DNA of 64,000 nt, taken from a bacterium D16-56 (lineage in GTDB: Bacteria > Bacillota > Clostridia > Lachnospirales > Lachnospiraceae). Where the stretch lies: assembly GCA_003611875.1 (NCBI GenBank), contig RAYY01000020.1:1-64000 (forward strand), read 5' to 3'. A program made the position numbers and the translations under genes. Of this stretch, positions 44,812-53,853 are shown piece by piece (position 1 is the stretch's first letter; each line of letters begins with the position of its first letter). The notes below the pieces were generated by a model, which worked only from the letters and a program-made list of their open reading frames with translations, did not search any database and was not told where the DNA came from.

Positions 44812-45759
44812 TCAACCCTGATCCTTTAACTGCCTCATCCCTTTATACAGATTTTCCTTATATACCCCCTGCTCCACAAGACCGCGGATTGCCGCCTCCA
44901 CTGCAGCTTTATCCTCCTGATAGGTCACGCCAAACCATCTGTCACGGGTTTCCAGCACCTTCACTCGGGCTTTCCCTGCCTGAATCAAATCATCGATTAC
45001 CCCAGGCAGAAGATATTCCGCCTTGAGATTTCCTGCATGGCTGTCTAAAAAAACCGGAAACCTCCGCTCCAGCTCCTCCAAAAAGGCCGGAGGCGCTCCC
45101 CACATATTCATTGATACATGCTGATCTGCATGGACTGACACAGGATTTCCCTTTTCATCCTTTGCCGCAATTCCATGTTCCTTTTGCTCAATGTCATAGG
45201 TCTCTGTCACCTGTTTTAGGCTCCCGTCTTCCCCCAGCCTGCAGATTCCTCTTGTAACGGACCCGTTCTCACTTAATGTATTTGACAGGATAAAGCCGGC
45301 CATACACATATCGTATACATCTGACTCTGTGTCCATGGTCTCTGTCATATAGGCGTGAATGCTGCGGAAAGCCTCCTTTCCATAATAATCGTCTGCATTG
45401 ATGACCACAAACGGCTCCTTCACAATCCCTCTGACCGACAACACCGCCTGACCGGTTCCCCAAGGCTTTTTCCTGCCCTCCGGCACCTGATAACCCTCGG
45501 GGAGATCCGCAAGCTCCTGATAAGCATAGACAACCGGAGCCACCTGCTCGATCCTCTCCCCGATAATCCGTTTAAAATCCTGCTCCAGATCCTTTCGAAT
45601 AATAAATACCACTTTATTAAATCCTGCTTCCAGTGCATCATGAATCGAATAATCCATAATGATCTCACCGTTTGGCCCTACTGGCTCCAACTGCTTGATC
45701 CCGCCGCCAAACCGGCTCCCCAATCCTGCCGCCATAATTACCAAGGTTGTGTTTCTCAT
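44812..45759 (-). CDS. Sugar nucleotidyltransferase
   Basis: The 315-residue protein has the nucleotidyltransferase signature MAAGLGSRFGGGIKQLEPVG, in which Gly-rich loop and Lys bind the NTP, and a metal-binding INADDYYG. The central part (GTGQAVLSV) is also typical. Related enzymes activate sugar-1-phosphates, but sequence does not allow the nucleotide or sugar to be named; it is not a close match to GalU. It lies between lepB and the GlgX-like gene on the same strand. Confidence 0.82.
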   Translation of the reverse strand: MRNTTLVIMAAGLGSRFGGGIKQLEPVGPNGEIIMDYSIHDALEAGFNKVVFIIRKDLEQDFKRIIGERIEQVAPVVYAYQELADLPEGYQVPEGRKKPWGTGQAVLSVRGIVKEPFVVINADDYYGKEAFRSIHAYMTETMDTESDVYDMCMAGFILSNTLSENGSVTRGICRLGEDGSLKQVTETYDIEQKEHGIAAKDEKGNPVSVHADQHVSMNMWGAPPAFLEELERRFPVFLDSHAGNLKAEYLLPGVIDDLIQAGKARVKVLETRDRWFGVTYQEDKAAVEAAIRGLVEQGVYKENLYKGMRQLKDQG

Positions 45760-45857
45760 TTTCTGCTATCCTTTCTGCCGCCAGTCCTTCTCCACACGGC
45801 AATCCCATTTTCTCACAGCACTGTGGTGCATTTTCCCGGCACACTGCAGCCTTATGG

Positions 45858-46481
45858 CTATTGAATCCTTCCGATCCTCGGATAATACCGAAATAGCACC
45901 TTTGCTATGATCTTCTCCTTCTTTACATAGGTATTTGTCCAAAATCTTGCATCCTTTGAATAATTCCGGTTATCCCCCAGCATAAAATAGCAATCCTCCG
46001 GCACCTCAAAATGCATGGGAATCTCCGGAAGCATAGGCTCCCGAATATAGTCCTCCTGAAGGGGCTCCTCAGATCCGTTCAGATAAACATGTCCTCCATA
46101 AATATCCACGGTGTCCCCCGGAAGGCCGATCACCCGCTTTACAAAATAAATCTTCTCGTCATCCGGATAATGAAAGATCACAATATCCCCCCGCTTTGGA
46201 TCTGCAAACAGATAAGAAAGGCGGGAGCCGATTACCCGGTCATTGGTCATAATAGTATTTTCCATGGAACCGCTAGGCACCTTACTGTTGGCTATAATAA
46301 AATTGTTCAACACCAGAGCAATGACTGCTGCCGATACAATAATCTTGAGCCATTCCCAGATTTCCTTTTTCCAGTTGACCTTTTCCTTTTGGAAATCTTC
46401 CTTCTCTATATCTCCTGCATGCCTCAGGCTTTCACCTTTCCTATCCTCCCCCAATTCTCCGTAATCCTTTTCTTCACTCAT
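45858..46481 (-). CDS. lepB: Signal peptidase I
   Basis: The start at 46481 (MSEEKDYGEL) with GGAGGAAAAG upstream gives 207 residues. A charged cytoplasmic tail (1-50) precedes one transmembrane helix (about 54-72). Catalytic Ser is in PSGSMENT and catalytic Lys in YFVKRVIGLPGD; GDNRNYSKDARF forms the last conserved box. It removes signal peptides from exported proteins. The ribosome binding site belongs to a 65-bp tandem duplication, and the ATG overlaps the stop of a 22-residue mini-ORF. Confidence 0.95.
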   Translation of the reverse strand: MSEEKDYGELGEDRKGESLRHAGDIEKEDFQKEKVNWKKEIWEWLKIIVSAAVIALVLNNFIIANSKVPSGSMENTIMTNDRVIGSRLSYLFADPKRGDIVIFHYPDDEKIYFVKRVIGLPGDTVDIYGGHVYLNGSEEPLQEDYIREPMLPEIPMHFEVPEDCYFMLGDNRNYSKDARFWTNTYVKKEKIIAKVLFRYYPRIGRIQ

Positions 46482-46483
46482 CT

Positions 46484-46613
46484 TTTCCTCCAAGTCATGC
46501 ACACTTTACAGCACATAATGATATGGGTGAATTGCTTTTCTTTCACCCTTTCCTCCAAGTCGTGCACACTTTACAGCATATAATGATATGGGTGAATTGC
46601 TTTTCTTTCACCC
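46484..46613 (-). repeat. 65-bp tandem duplication carrying two overlapping mini-ORFs
   Basis: Positions 46484-46548 and 46549-46613 are two copies of the same 65 bp, differing at two positions. Each contains GGAGGAAA, an inverted repeat GGGTGAA/TTCACCC and a 22-residue open frame starting GTG AAA GAA AAG and containing a CCxxC motif. The first frame (46611-46543) ends in a TGA that overlaps the GTG of the second; the second (46546-46478) ends in a TGA that overlaps the lepB ATG. Confidence 0.8.
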
Positions 46614-46621
46614 TTTCCTCT

Positions 46622-47791
46622 CTACCTCCGGTAAGCATCTACAAGCTTATGAATCCTTTTTGCAGGATCCAGCAGTTCGCTTAAAGAATCATCATGATTC
46701 AAATTGTCAATGATCAGGGCAATATACTTGCTCATATCCACATTGATGTAATAGGGACGAGATAGAAGCTCCGGGCTCTGGTACACCAGGTTCGTGGTCA
46801 GAATCCGGTCAATAATACCATTGGCATAATACTCGTCAAACTTCACTAAGCCATTGGTAAACAGGCCGAAGGTAACGCAAACAAATACCTTTCTTGCCTT
46901 TCTCCGCTTTAACTCTTTGGCCACATCCAGCATACTCTCTCCTGAAGATATCATATCGTCAATGATCAGCACATCCTTTCCCTCTACGCTGGATCCCAGA
47001 AATTCATGTGCCACAATGGGATTTCTGCCGTCCACAATACGGGTGTAGTCGCGGCGCTTATAGAACATTCCCATATCCAGCCCCAGCACATTAGCAAAAT
47101 ATACGGCACGGCTCATACCGCCCTCATCCGGGCTGATCACCATCATGTGGCTGCTGTCAATCTCCAGCTCTGTCTCTGCCCTCAGCAGATATTTGATAAA
47201 CTGGTAAATAGGCTGAACCGTCTCAAACCCTTTCAGCGGAATAGCATTCTGCACCCTTGGATCATGAGCATCAAAAGTAATGATATTCTCCACTCCCATG
47301 TTAGTCAGCTCCTGCAGGGCTAATGCGCAGTCTAAAGACTCTCTGCCGGATCGCCGGTGCTGACGGCTCTCATACAAAAACGGCATGATCACATTAATTC
47401 GACGGGCCTTGCCTGCCGCAGCGGCAATCACCCTTTTTAAATCCTGGAAATGGTCATCCGGAGACATCCGATTGGTCATACCACACAGGGAATAGGTCAG
47501 ATTATAGTTGCACACATCAACCATGATATACAGATCATCCCCCCGAATCGACTCCTCAATGGTACCCTTTCCCTCGCCGGAACCAAAACGGGGTGTTCTG
47601 GCCTCCACAATATAAGAATCTCTCTGATAGCCGGAAAAGGCGATCGTGGATTTGTGCTCGCTCTCCCGCTCCTTTCTCCACGCTACCAGCCAGTCATTCA
47701 CCTTTGCCCCTAATTCTGCACAGCTTTTCAACGGAATCAGTCCCAGTGGGCCTACAGGAATAGTCTCAATCGTCTTTTCTTCGTATATCAT
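46622..47791 (-). CDS. prs: Ribose-phosphate pyrophosphokinase, long form
   Basis: The 389-residue protein makes PRPP from ribose 5-phosphate and ATP. The PRPP-binding loop is VLIIDDMISSGESM, and FDAHDPRVQNAI and MPFLYESRQHRRSG are recognisable catalytic segments. At 389 residues it is about 70 longer than the usual enzyme; the extra length lies in the N-terminal 80 residues and some internal loops. The start has GGAGG upstream. It precedes lepB by the tandem duplication. Confidence 0.88.
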   Translation of the reverse strand: MIYEEKTIETIPVGPLGLIPLKSCAELGAKVNDWLVAWRKERESEHKSTIAFSGYQRDSYIVEARTPRFGSGEGKGTIEESIRGDDLYIMVDVCNYNLTYSLCGMTNRMSPDDHFQDLKRVIAAAAGKARRINVIMPFLYESRQHRRSGRESLDCALALQELTNMGVENIITFDAHDPRVQNAIPLKGFETVQPIYQFIKYLLRAETELEIDSSHMMVISPDEGGMSRAVYFANVLGLDMGMFYKRRDYTRIVDGRNPIVAHEFLGSSVEGKDVLIIDDMISSGESMLDVAKELKRRKARKVFVCVTFGLFTNGLVKFDEYYANGIIDRILTTNLVYQSPELLSRPYYINVDMSKYIALIIDNLNHDDSLSELLDPAKRIHKLVDAYRR

Positions 47792-47886
47792 GTTTTTCCT
47801 CCATGTCTCGTGATTATTGAAGTCTGGTAATTCGGTATACGATACAACTCATAACGATTCTTTTATATCATTATGCTTCGCGCAAG

Positions 47887-48885
47887 TCAAGTTAATCCCC
47901 TGAAGTTTTTCTTTTTCATGCGGATATCCCCTCCATACAGGGGAACCGCGGCATAGTGGCTCATAATTCGGGATGCAACCCGGTCTGAATAGGCATCCCG
48001 CAGCATTCCGATGGACAGATTGGTCGAAATAATCGTGCCCTTTTGGCGGTTGATCCGCTCGTTAATACAATAAAAAAGCTGAGAAGACACAAAGGTATTG
48101 TTTACCTCTGTGCCCAGGTCGTCTAAAATCAACATCTCACAATCTAAAATGTGACGATAGCCGTCCTCTGCTTCCTCCTGGCTGTCCCGGCCGAACTTAT
48201 ACCTGGACAAAAGCTCAAACAAATCCTGAGAGGTAAAATAAATCACAGAAATATAACGATCAATCAATGCCTTGGCAATACAGTTGGTAAGAAAGGTTTT
48301 CCCCACCCCGGTACTGCCGGTAAACAAAAGATTCTTTCCTTTTCCGGGAAATTCCTCGGCAAACTCCTGACAATTGCGGATTACCATGCGCATATAGGCA
48401 AGCTCTGTCATGCCAAGCTGCCCGATTGTTTTCTCATCGTCATACCACTCATAAGAAAGCATGGAAAAATTCTCCTGCATCAGCACCTGCCGGATGTTGG
48501 ACTGATCATACAGAATCCGGCTTCTGGCCTGCTCAAAGCACTGACATTTACGGCCCTGGGCATAACCGGTATCCCGGCACCGGGGACACCTATACCGCAT
48601 CTCCATATAATCCGGCGGATATCCTGCTGCTGCCAAAAGCACCTGTTTCTGCTCTCGCAGATCCTGGAGCCTTTGCCGGAACTGGTATTTGGCAGCCTCG
48701 TCTCCCTGCAGAGCCTGTCTGGCACAGGCCGCTCCCCGTGTGCGGATTTCCTGATCCAGCTGCCGTATCTGGGGAACCCGCTCGTAGACCTCCTCAACAC
48801 GGCGCTGCTGCTCATAGCGGTTCTTTAACTGCTGCTGCTCATAATCCCTCATAACCTCATTATACTGAGAATTTGTGAGTGCCAT
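47887..48885 (-). CDS. DnaC/DnaI-type helicase loader ATPase
   Basis: The 332-residue AAA+ protein has a coiled N-terminal half, a CPRCRDTGYAQGRKCQC zinc-binding segment (about 100-116), Walker A GSTGVGKT and Walker B MLILDDLGTE, and an arginine finger segment near the C-terminus. This is the DnaI/DnaC pattern, loading the replicative helicase onto DNA. It is 18 bases downstream of the DnaD-domain gene, the usual partner. Confidence 0.9.
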   Translation of the reverse strand: MALTNSQYNEVMRDYEQQQLKNRYEQQRRVEEVYERVPQIRQLDQEIRTRGAACARQALQGDEAAKYQFRQRLQDLREQKQVLLAAAGYPPDYMEMRYRCPRCRDTGYAQGRKCQCFEQARSRILYDQSNIRQVLMQENFSMLSYEWYDDEKTIGQLGMTELAYMRMVIRNCQEFAEEFPGKGKNLLFTGSTGVGKTFLTNCIAKALIDRYISVIYFTSQDLFELLSRYKFGRDSQEEAEDGYRHILDCEMLILDDLGTEVNNTFVSSQLFYCINERINRQKGTIISTNLSIGMLRDAYSDRVASRIMSHYAAVPLYGGDIRMKKKNFRGLT

Positions 48886-48903
48886 ATCTCCTCCCCGCCG
48901 ATC

Positions 48904-49896
48904 TTAACGAACAGACTCCGTACCGATCCAGGATTTCACCTGATCCAGCACCATAGCATCATAGTCTGTATCCCTCTGCTGAAAATTGTGGAACTGGTTA
49001 GACGCCTTCTTCACGGTACGCCTGTCCTTTCTGGTTTGATGCTTTTCATCTAACAGCTCAATATCCCGTACTGTCCTGACTCCTGCCTTTTTCCACTCCT
49101 CCAGAATCTTGTCTGCATAGCGGAAGCTGGGAGAATGAATGGCTGCCATAGTCCGGTTGCATGCCTCTAGCACTACCTCCAGAGAAAAGCCATAGCCGGA
49201 CAGCCACTTTTCTATCATCTGCTTTTCTCCGTCCCCCGGTTTTCTGTCCGTCAGGCCAAAGCAGCGCATAACGGCAAAGGAGGATTTGGTAAAGCTGCCG
49301 GCGTAAACCCTGGCCTCCTCCACGGTCCTCAAGCCTTTTTCATGCCAGTTCAGCCCTACGGTCTCTATGTAGCGAATACTGGTATGCCCGCTCTGAACAC
49401 AATACTCCACCAAATATTCCAACAGCTCTGCCGGCATATGGAGCTCGTCATAAAGATAGGCAAACACCTGGCACTCTCTGGAAGTAAAGATCTTATTCAT
49501 ATACTTTTGAGCAATGTAAAGAAGCTGGGTAAAATCCTCATCCTCTGCCAACCGGTCTATCCGTTCCTGGCCGTCCTTTTCGTTAGTCAGCTCCCGAGCT
49601 GCTTCCTTGCCGGTCAAATTCTGCTCCTGCGCAGGAAGCTTTTCCTGCACTGTTTTTTCTTCCCTGTCAGAAATAAGCGCTCCCATCCTCTCCCAGTATG
49701 CAAGAGCCCGCCTTACATCTGCCTCTGTGTGGTTTAAATCGTCTGCAATCCTTTCCACATCCACATTGTCCTGCTGATGCCGCAGCAAATACAGGTACAC
49801 CTTTACATACTCCCCATTGGCAGCCGCCATATAGCTGTCAATAAATTCATTGGCCACCAAGGTCACTTCGGTCCGAAAACTGCAAATCATATCCAT
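48904..49896 (-). CDS. dnaD: DnaD-domain replication initiation protein
   Basis: The start at 49896 (MDMICSFRTEV) gives 330 residues. The N-terminal winged-helix part (about 15-75) has VANEFIDSYMAAANGEYVKVYLYLLRH in family form (abridged here by necessity), and the C-terminal DnaD/DnaB2 domain lies at about 220-290 with KWLSGYGFSLEVVLEACNRT. DnaD proteins help DnaA recruit the helicase loader. It heads a two-gene operon with the helicase loader, preceded by DnaA boxes. Confidence 0.9.
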   Translation of the reverse strand: MDMICSFRTEVTLVANEFIDSYMAAANGEYVKVYLYLLRHQQDNVDVERIADDLNHTEADVRRALAYWERMGALISDREEKTVQEKLPAQEQNLTGKEAARELTNEKDGQERIDRLAEDEDFTQLLYIAQKYMNKIFTSRECQVFAYLYDELHMPAELLEYLVEYCVQSGHTSIRYIETVGLNWHEKGLRTVEEARVYAGSFTKSSFAVMRCFGLTDRKPGDGEKQMIEKWLSGYGFSLEVVLEACNRTMAAIHSPSFRYADKILEEWKKAGVRTVRDIELLDEKHQTRKDRRTVKKASNQFHNFQQRDTDYDAMVLDQVKSWIGTESVR

Positions 49897-49978
49897 CACT
49901 TCCCATCCTCTCCATTGATTTCTATTTTAACACATCCTTTTTCAAAAAGAAATAGCTGCATTTATCCACCAAACGGAT

Positions 49979-50005
49979 TGTGGATAATGTGGATAAAGTG
50001 GATAA
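49979..50005 (-). promoter_or_regulatory. Three directly adjacent DnaA boxes upstream of dnaD
   Basis: On the minus strand TTATCCACA occurs at 49979-49987 and 49988-49996, and TTATCCACT at 49997-50005, contiguous 9-mers in one orientation. The consensus is TTATCCACA. A further near-consensus copy (TTATCCACC) is at 49962-49970 in the opposite orientation. Confidence 0.85.
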
Positions 50006-50013
50006 TTTGTCAA
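49984..50013 (-). promoter_or_regulatory. Putative dnaD promoter overlapped by DnaA boxes
   Basis: TTGACA (50008-50013, minus strand), an 18-base spacer, and CATTAT (49984-49989). The DnaA boxes cover its spacer and -10. An alternative extended -10, TGTTAAAAT, lies nearer the gene, about 25 bases before the ATG. Confidence 0.45.
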
Positions 50014-50144
50014 CATAACTGCCACAAAATTTGTCTGAAACTGTCATTTCCTGCTAAAATCCTGGAATTAGAGACTTCCAAGCATTCTCTTTTATGTAAA
50101 TCAAAAAATCCACATAGTCCCCAGTGTGAAAAAGTGGAAAACTA

Positions 50145-50162
50145 TGTGGATAATGTGGATAA
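50145..50162 (-). promoter_or_regulatory. Two adjacent perfect DnaA boxes beside the murC stop
   Basis: TTATCCACA is repeated back to back at 50145-50153 and 50154-50162 on the minus strand, directly next to the murC stop codon. With the upstream group they make five boxes in one orientation within 184 bases. Confidence 0.85.
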
Positions 50163-51542
50163 CTATTGTCCAAGAAGCCTTTCCCCAACCTTTACAATAT
50201 CTCCGGCACCCATAGTTATCAACAAATCGCCTGGGGAACAATTTTTTAAAATAAATGTTTCAATCTCATCAAAGGTAGAAAAACATCTTACCGGCACCCC
50301 CGTCGCCTGAATCCTTTCTGCAATATCCTCTGAGCTTACGCCTAGAGTGTCCGTCTCTCTTGCCGGATAGATCGGCGCAAGGACCACTTCATCTGCCTTT
50401 GCCAGCTCTCTTGCAAAATCATCCAAAAAAGCCTTTGTCCTGGAATAGGTATGGGGCTGGAACACGCACCACAGCTTTTTATGAGGAAAATGCTTTGCGG
50501 CTGTCAGTGTAGCCGCGATTTCCTGAGGATGATGGGCATAGTCGTCAATGATCGTCACATCTCCTATCTGGCCTTTTTTCTCAAACCGGCGCTCTGTGCC
50601 TGCAAATCCCTCCAGCCCCCGCCGAATCCCTTCCATGGATACTCCCAGAGCCTCTGCAGCCCCGATGGCTGCCAAAGCATTGTACACATTATGCTCTCCT
50701 AATACCCCGAGGCGGATTCTTCCGCAGGAGACTCCTTTTTTCATCAAGGTAAAGGAAGGGCGTCCCGTCTCATCATAAGCCACCTCTGCGGCCCCGTAGT
50801 CTCCATCCGCTCCATGGCTCACCGTTACCACCCGGCATGTAAGTCCCTCTGTGATTTCCTCCGGCGCAGCAATATTCCCATCTAGTATTAAAAGACCATC
50901 CTCCGGAAGCCTTCTGGCAAATTCCCGGAAGGATCTTCGGATGTCCTCCAGATCCTTAAAAAAATCCAGATGGTCTGCTTCAATATTCAGGATAATCTCC
51001 ATGGTGGGAAAAAATGACAGAAAACTGTTGGTATACTCACAGGCTTCTGTCACAAACAATTCCTTCCCGCCCACACGAATATTTCCTCCGATCGAATGAA
51101 GAATCCCTCCCACGGAAACCGTAGGGTCCAGCCCCTCTGCCAGCAGAATCTCCGTAACCATTGAGGTGGTAGTAGTTTTTCCGTGGGTGCCTGCTATGGC
51201 AAGGGCATGACCGTAATTTTTCATCATCTGTCCCAAAAGCTGGGCTCTGCTGAGAATGGGAAGCTGCAGCGCCACCGCCTGTGCATACTCCGGATTATCT
51301 TCATGAACCGCTGCAGTATACACTGCCAGCTGTACATCTTCCCCTATGTTTTCTGCTCTCTGCTCATAAAATATCCTGGCTCCCAGACTTTCTAAGCGCT
51401 TTGTAAGAGCCGTCTGTTTGGTGTCGGAACCGCTGACAGAAAATCCTTCTCTTATGAGGATTTCTGCCAGTCCGCTCATGCTGATTCCGCCGATCCCGAT
51501 AAAATGAACGGCCATGGGCGTTTCAAAATCAATCTGATACAT
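50163..51542 (-). CDS. murC: UDP-N-acetylmuramate-L-alanine ligase
   Basis: The start at 51542 (MYQIDFETPM) gives 459 residues, the normal MurC length; a longer frame to 51653 lacks a ribosome binding site. MurC joins L-alanine to UDP-MurNAc in peptidoglycan synthesis. Motifs: FIGIGGISMSGLAEIL (UDP-MurNAc site), AGTHGKTTTTSM (ATP loop), EACEYTNSFL, and DDYAHHPQEI. It lies downstream of the YitT gene and immediately before the DnaA-box cluster. Confidence 0.96.
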   Translation of the reverse strand: MYQIDFETPMAVHFIGIGGISMSGLAEILIREGFSVSGSDTKQTALTKRLESLGARIFYEQRAENIGEDVQLAVYTAAVHEDNPEYAQAVALQLPILSRAQLLGQMMKNYGHALAIAGTHGKTTTTSMVTEILLAEGLDPTVSVGGILHSIGGNIRVGGKELFVTEACEYTNSFLSFFPTMEIILNIEADHLDFFKDLEDIRRSFREFARRLPEDGLLILDGNIAAPEEITEGLTCRVVTVSHGADGDYGAAEVAYDETGRPSFTLMKKGVSCGRIRLGVLGEHNVYNALAAIGAAEALGVSMEGIRRGLEGFAGTERRFEKKGQIGDVTIIDDYAHHPQEIAATLTAAKHFPHKKLWCVFQPHTYSRTKAFLDDFARELAKADEVVLAPIYPARETDTLGVSSEDIAERIQATGVPVRCFSTFDEIETFILKNCSPGDLLITMGAGDIVKVGERLLGQ

Positions 51543-51621
51543 GATCACTTCGTCCTTTTCTTCTACTTTGTAATATAATATAGTATCCATATCAGCCGCT
51601 TCCCGTGACGGGATCGTTTCC

Positions 51622-52494
51622 TCAATCAATGGGCGCCTGATAAAAACCTCCATAGAAATTCTCTGTTTTTATCATATTCACAATAATATGAGGATCCTGC
51701 TGACGCATCAACGCCACGATCTCCGGCACCTCATAGGAGGATACCACCGTGTGAAGCAGATGCATCTTCTTATGGCTGTAGCCTCCCACTGCCTCCACAT
51801 AAGAAACCCCGTGGCGAAAGTTAGTCACATAAGCCCGGATAACATCCTCTGCTTTTGTGGTGGTAATCTGCAGAGTCACCCGCTCATAGCGATGATGAAA
51901 TGCAGAAATGGTCTTTGTTGATACAAACTGGAACAGAATGGAATATCCTGCATAAAGCCACCCGAACATGTAACCGAATATGCACAGGATCATTACATTT
52001 CCTGCAAAAACATACTCCCAAATAGACTTTCCTGTCTTGGTTGATACATACAGAGCAATAAAATCCGTACCGCCGGTGGAGGCATTCCCCCTAAGGGCAA
52101 GAACAATGGAAATTCCGTATAAAAATCCGCCGAATATCACATTCAGCATCAGATCGTCAAATAAGGGCTGAAAATGAAAAATCTTTAAAAACAAGCTGGC
52201 CAAAAACACCTGAATCATAGAATAAAAGGTGAAACGCATGCTGATGCTTCTGCTGCACATCACTGCTACCGGAATATTCAGCACCAGAATCCCCAAGGAG
52301 GTGGAAAAGCTTTTTCCATACAAAGAAGCAATGTCATCAATCAGAATCGCCACCCCGGTAAATCCGCCAGACAAAAGCTGTGCCGGACGGATAAAGGACT
52401 GAATCACAAACGTCTGCAGAAGAGCCGACAAAAACACTGCAAGGATGGTTATCCCCCTCCTTACCGCTATATTATGTTTATACTTGTCTTTCAT
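51622..52494 (-). CDS. YitT-family membrane protein
   Basis: The 290-residue protein has five to six hydrophobic helices in the first 180 residues (RRGITILAVFLSALLQTF, GGFTGVAILI) and a soluble C-terminal DUF2179 domain of about 80 residues (ITTTKAEDVIRAYVTN, GVSYVEAVGGYSHKKM). This is the standard YitT/DUF161 architecture. Function is unknown; the family is very common in Firmicutes. It lies 79 bases upstream of murC. Confidence 0.9.
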   Translation of the reverse strand: MKDKYKHNIAVRRGITILAVFLSALLQTFVIQSFIRPAQLLSGGFTGVAILIDDIASLYGKSFSTSLGILVLNIPVAVMCSRSISMRFTFYSMIQVFLASLFLKIFHFQPLFDDLMLNVIFGGFLYGISIVLALRGNASTGGTDFIALYVSTKTGKSIWEYVFAGNVMILCIFGYMFGWLYAGYSILFQFVSTKTISAFHHRYERVTLQITTTKAEDVIRAYVTNFRHGVSYVEAVGGYSHKKMHLLHTVVSSYEVPEIVALMRQQDPHIIVNMIKTENFYGGFYQAPID

Positions 52495-52537
52495 AAAAAA
52501 TCCGCCTCACTGTTTTCTACTTGCTCCTCTGTGCTTC

Positions 52538-53764
52538 CTAGACATCCTGGCATCCCTGAAGGGGAATTCCCAAAAGCCGTCTCATCAGGCTGCAGCCATG
52601 CTCCTCATACCGCCCGGTTCCTGCTGCTGCAGCCTCCGTATAACTGTTGATTCCTGAAGCCTGTCTGTCTGTGCTTCTGTACAAAAGATAAGGAACCGGG
52701 TCCGCAATATGAGTCTTAAGAGAAAGGGGCGTTGGATGATCCGGCATCACCAGAATGGAATATTCTTCCCCTGCCTTTGCCAGCCCGTCCAGCAAAGGAC
52801 CTACAATATCCTGATCGATCCGCTCAATGGCCCGAACCTTTCCCTCCACGTCCCCATGATGCCCGCATTCATCCGGCGCTTCCACATGAATATAGACCAA
52901 ATCCTGGCCTTCTAAAAGGGTTTCTAAAGCTGCCTGTCCCTTTCCTTTAAAGTTCGTATCAAGATTACCGGTGGCGCCTTCCACCTCAATCACCTTCATA
53001 CCGGCACAGATTCCGATGCCTTTAATCAGGTCTACTGCAGAAATCACAGAAGCCTTTACCCCATATGCCTTCTCAAAACCAGTTACCCCCGGACGGGTTC
53101 CCTCTCCCCAAAGCCAGATAGAGTTAGCCGGATTCAGCCCCTTCGCCCGGCGGGCTTCATTGACCGGATGTCTGTCAAGCACATGAAAGCTGCGGCACAT
53201 CAGATCCAAAATCATCTCATTTCCCGGCAGATATTGGGTGATCCTTCTGTCAGAAATATCATGGGGAGGAGTAAGGTCAAGCCCTACGGGACCCTTATGC
53301 CAAATCATGCAGTGACGGTAGCTGATCCCCGGATAAAAGACAAGTTCATCTGTAGACAGCTCCTGAGCGATTGCCTGAATCAGCTCTGATGCTTCTGCTG
53401 TTGTGATCTCCCCGGCGCTGTAATCTGCCATGACCTTATCCTCATATGGTCCTTCCCCAGACAGGGTGACAAGATTACAGCGAAATGCCACATCCGTATC
53501 TGACATATTAATGCCGATACTAACTGCCTCCAAAGGGGAACGGCCCGTATAACAGCTTGCCGGGTCATAGCCCATGGCTGCCAGGTTTGCCACATCGCTT
53601 CCCGGCTTCATGCCATTGGGAACCGTTTTTACCATTCCCAGCTCTCCATATTGCGCCAGCCCGTCAATATTTGGTTTCTCGGCTGCCTCCAGCGGGGTCC
53701 TGCCCCCCAGCGCCTCCAGCGGATAGTCTGCCATTCCGTCTCCCAGCATTACGATATATTTCAT
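52538..53764 (-). CDS. apgM: Cofactor-independent phosphoglycerate mutase (ApgM type)
   Basis: The start at 53764 (MKYIVMLGDGMADY) follows TAAGGAGG, giving 408 residues. The N-terminal alkaline-phosphatase-like metal motif is LGDGMADYP, followed by SDVANLAAMGYDP, which carries the phosphorylated Ser in the family, and C-terminal DHPTPLSLKTH. It interconverts 3- and 2-phosphoglycerate. Some family members have been proposed as homoserine kinases, so that alternative remains possible. Confidence 0.9.
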   Translation of the reverse strand: MKYIVMLGDGMADYPLEALGGRTPLEAAEKPNIDGLAQYGELGMVKTVPNGMKPGSDVANLAAMGYDPASCYTGRSPLEAVSIGINMSDTDVAFRCNLVTLSGEGPYEDKVMADYSAGEITTAEASELIQAIAQELSTDELVFYPGISYRHCMIWHKGPVGLDLTPPHDISDRRITQYLPGNEMILDLMCRSFHVLDRHPVNEARRAKGLNPANSIWLWGEGTRPGVTGFEKAYGVKASVISAVDLIKGIGICAGMKVIEVEGATGNLDTNFKGKGQAALETLLEGQDLVYIHVEAPDECGHHGDVEGKVRAIERIDQDIVGPLLDGLAKAGEEYSILVMPDHPTPLSLKTHIADPVPYLLYRSTDRQASGINSYTEAAAAGTGRYEEHGCSLMRRLLGIPLQGCQDV

Positions 53765-53853
53765 AATGTCCTCCTTAGATCTTTCTTTCCTGGTTTTCCA
53801 TCCGGCCGGAGAAAAGCTTCCGACTGAATGGAACATCCATAATTCCGTCAAGC

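Noticed and set aside
46484-46613. Possible CRISPR repeat pair
   Set aside because: The two units are directly adjacent with no unique spacer and only two copies; it is a plain tandem duplication.
49962-50162. Chromosomal replication origin
   Set aside because: DnaA boxes are dense, but dnaA, dnaN, rpmH or gidA are absent and there is no long AT-rich unwinding region; a regulatory or titration site fits better.
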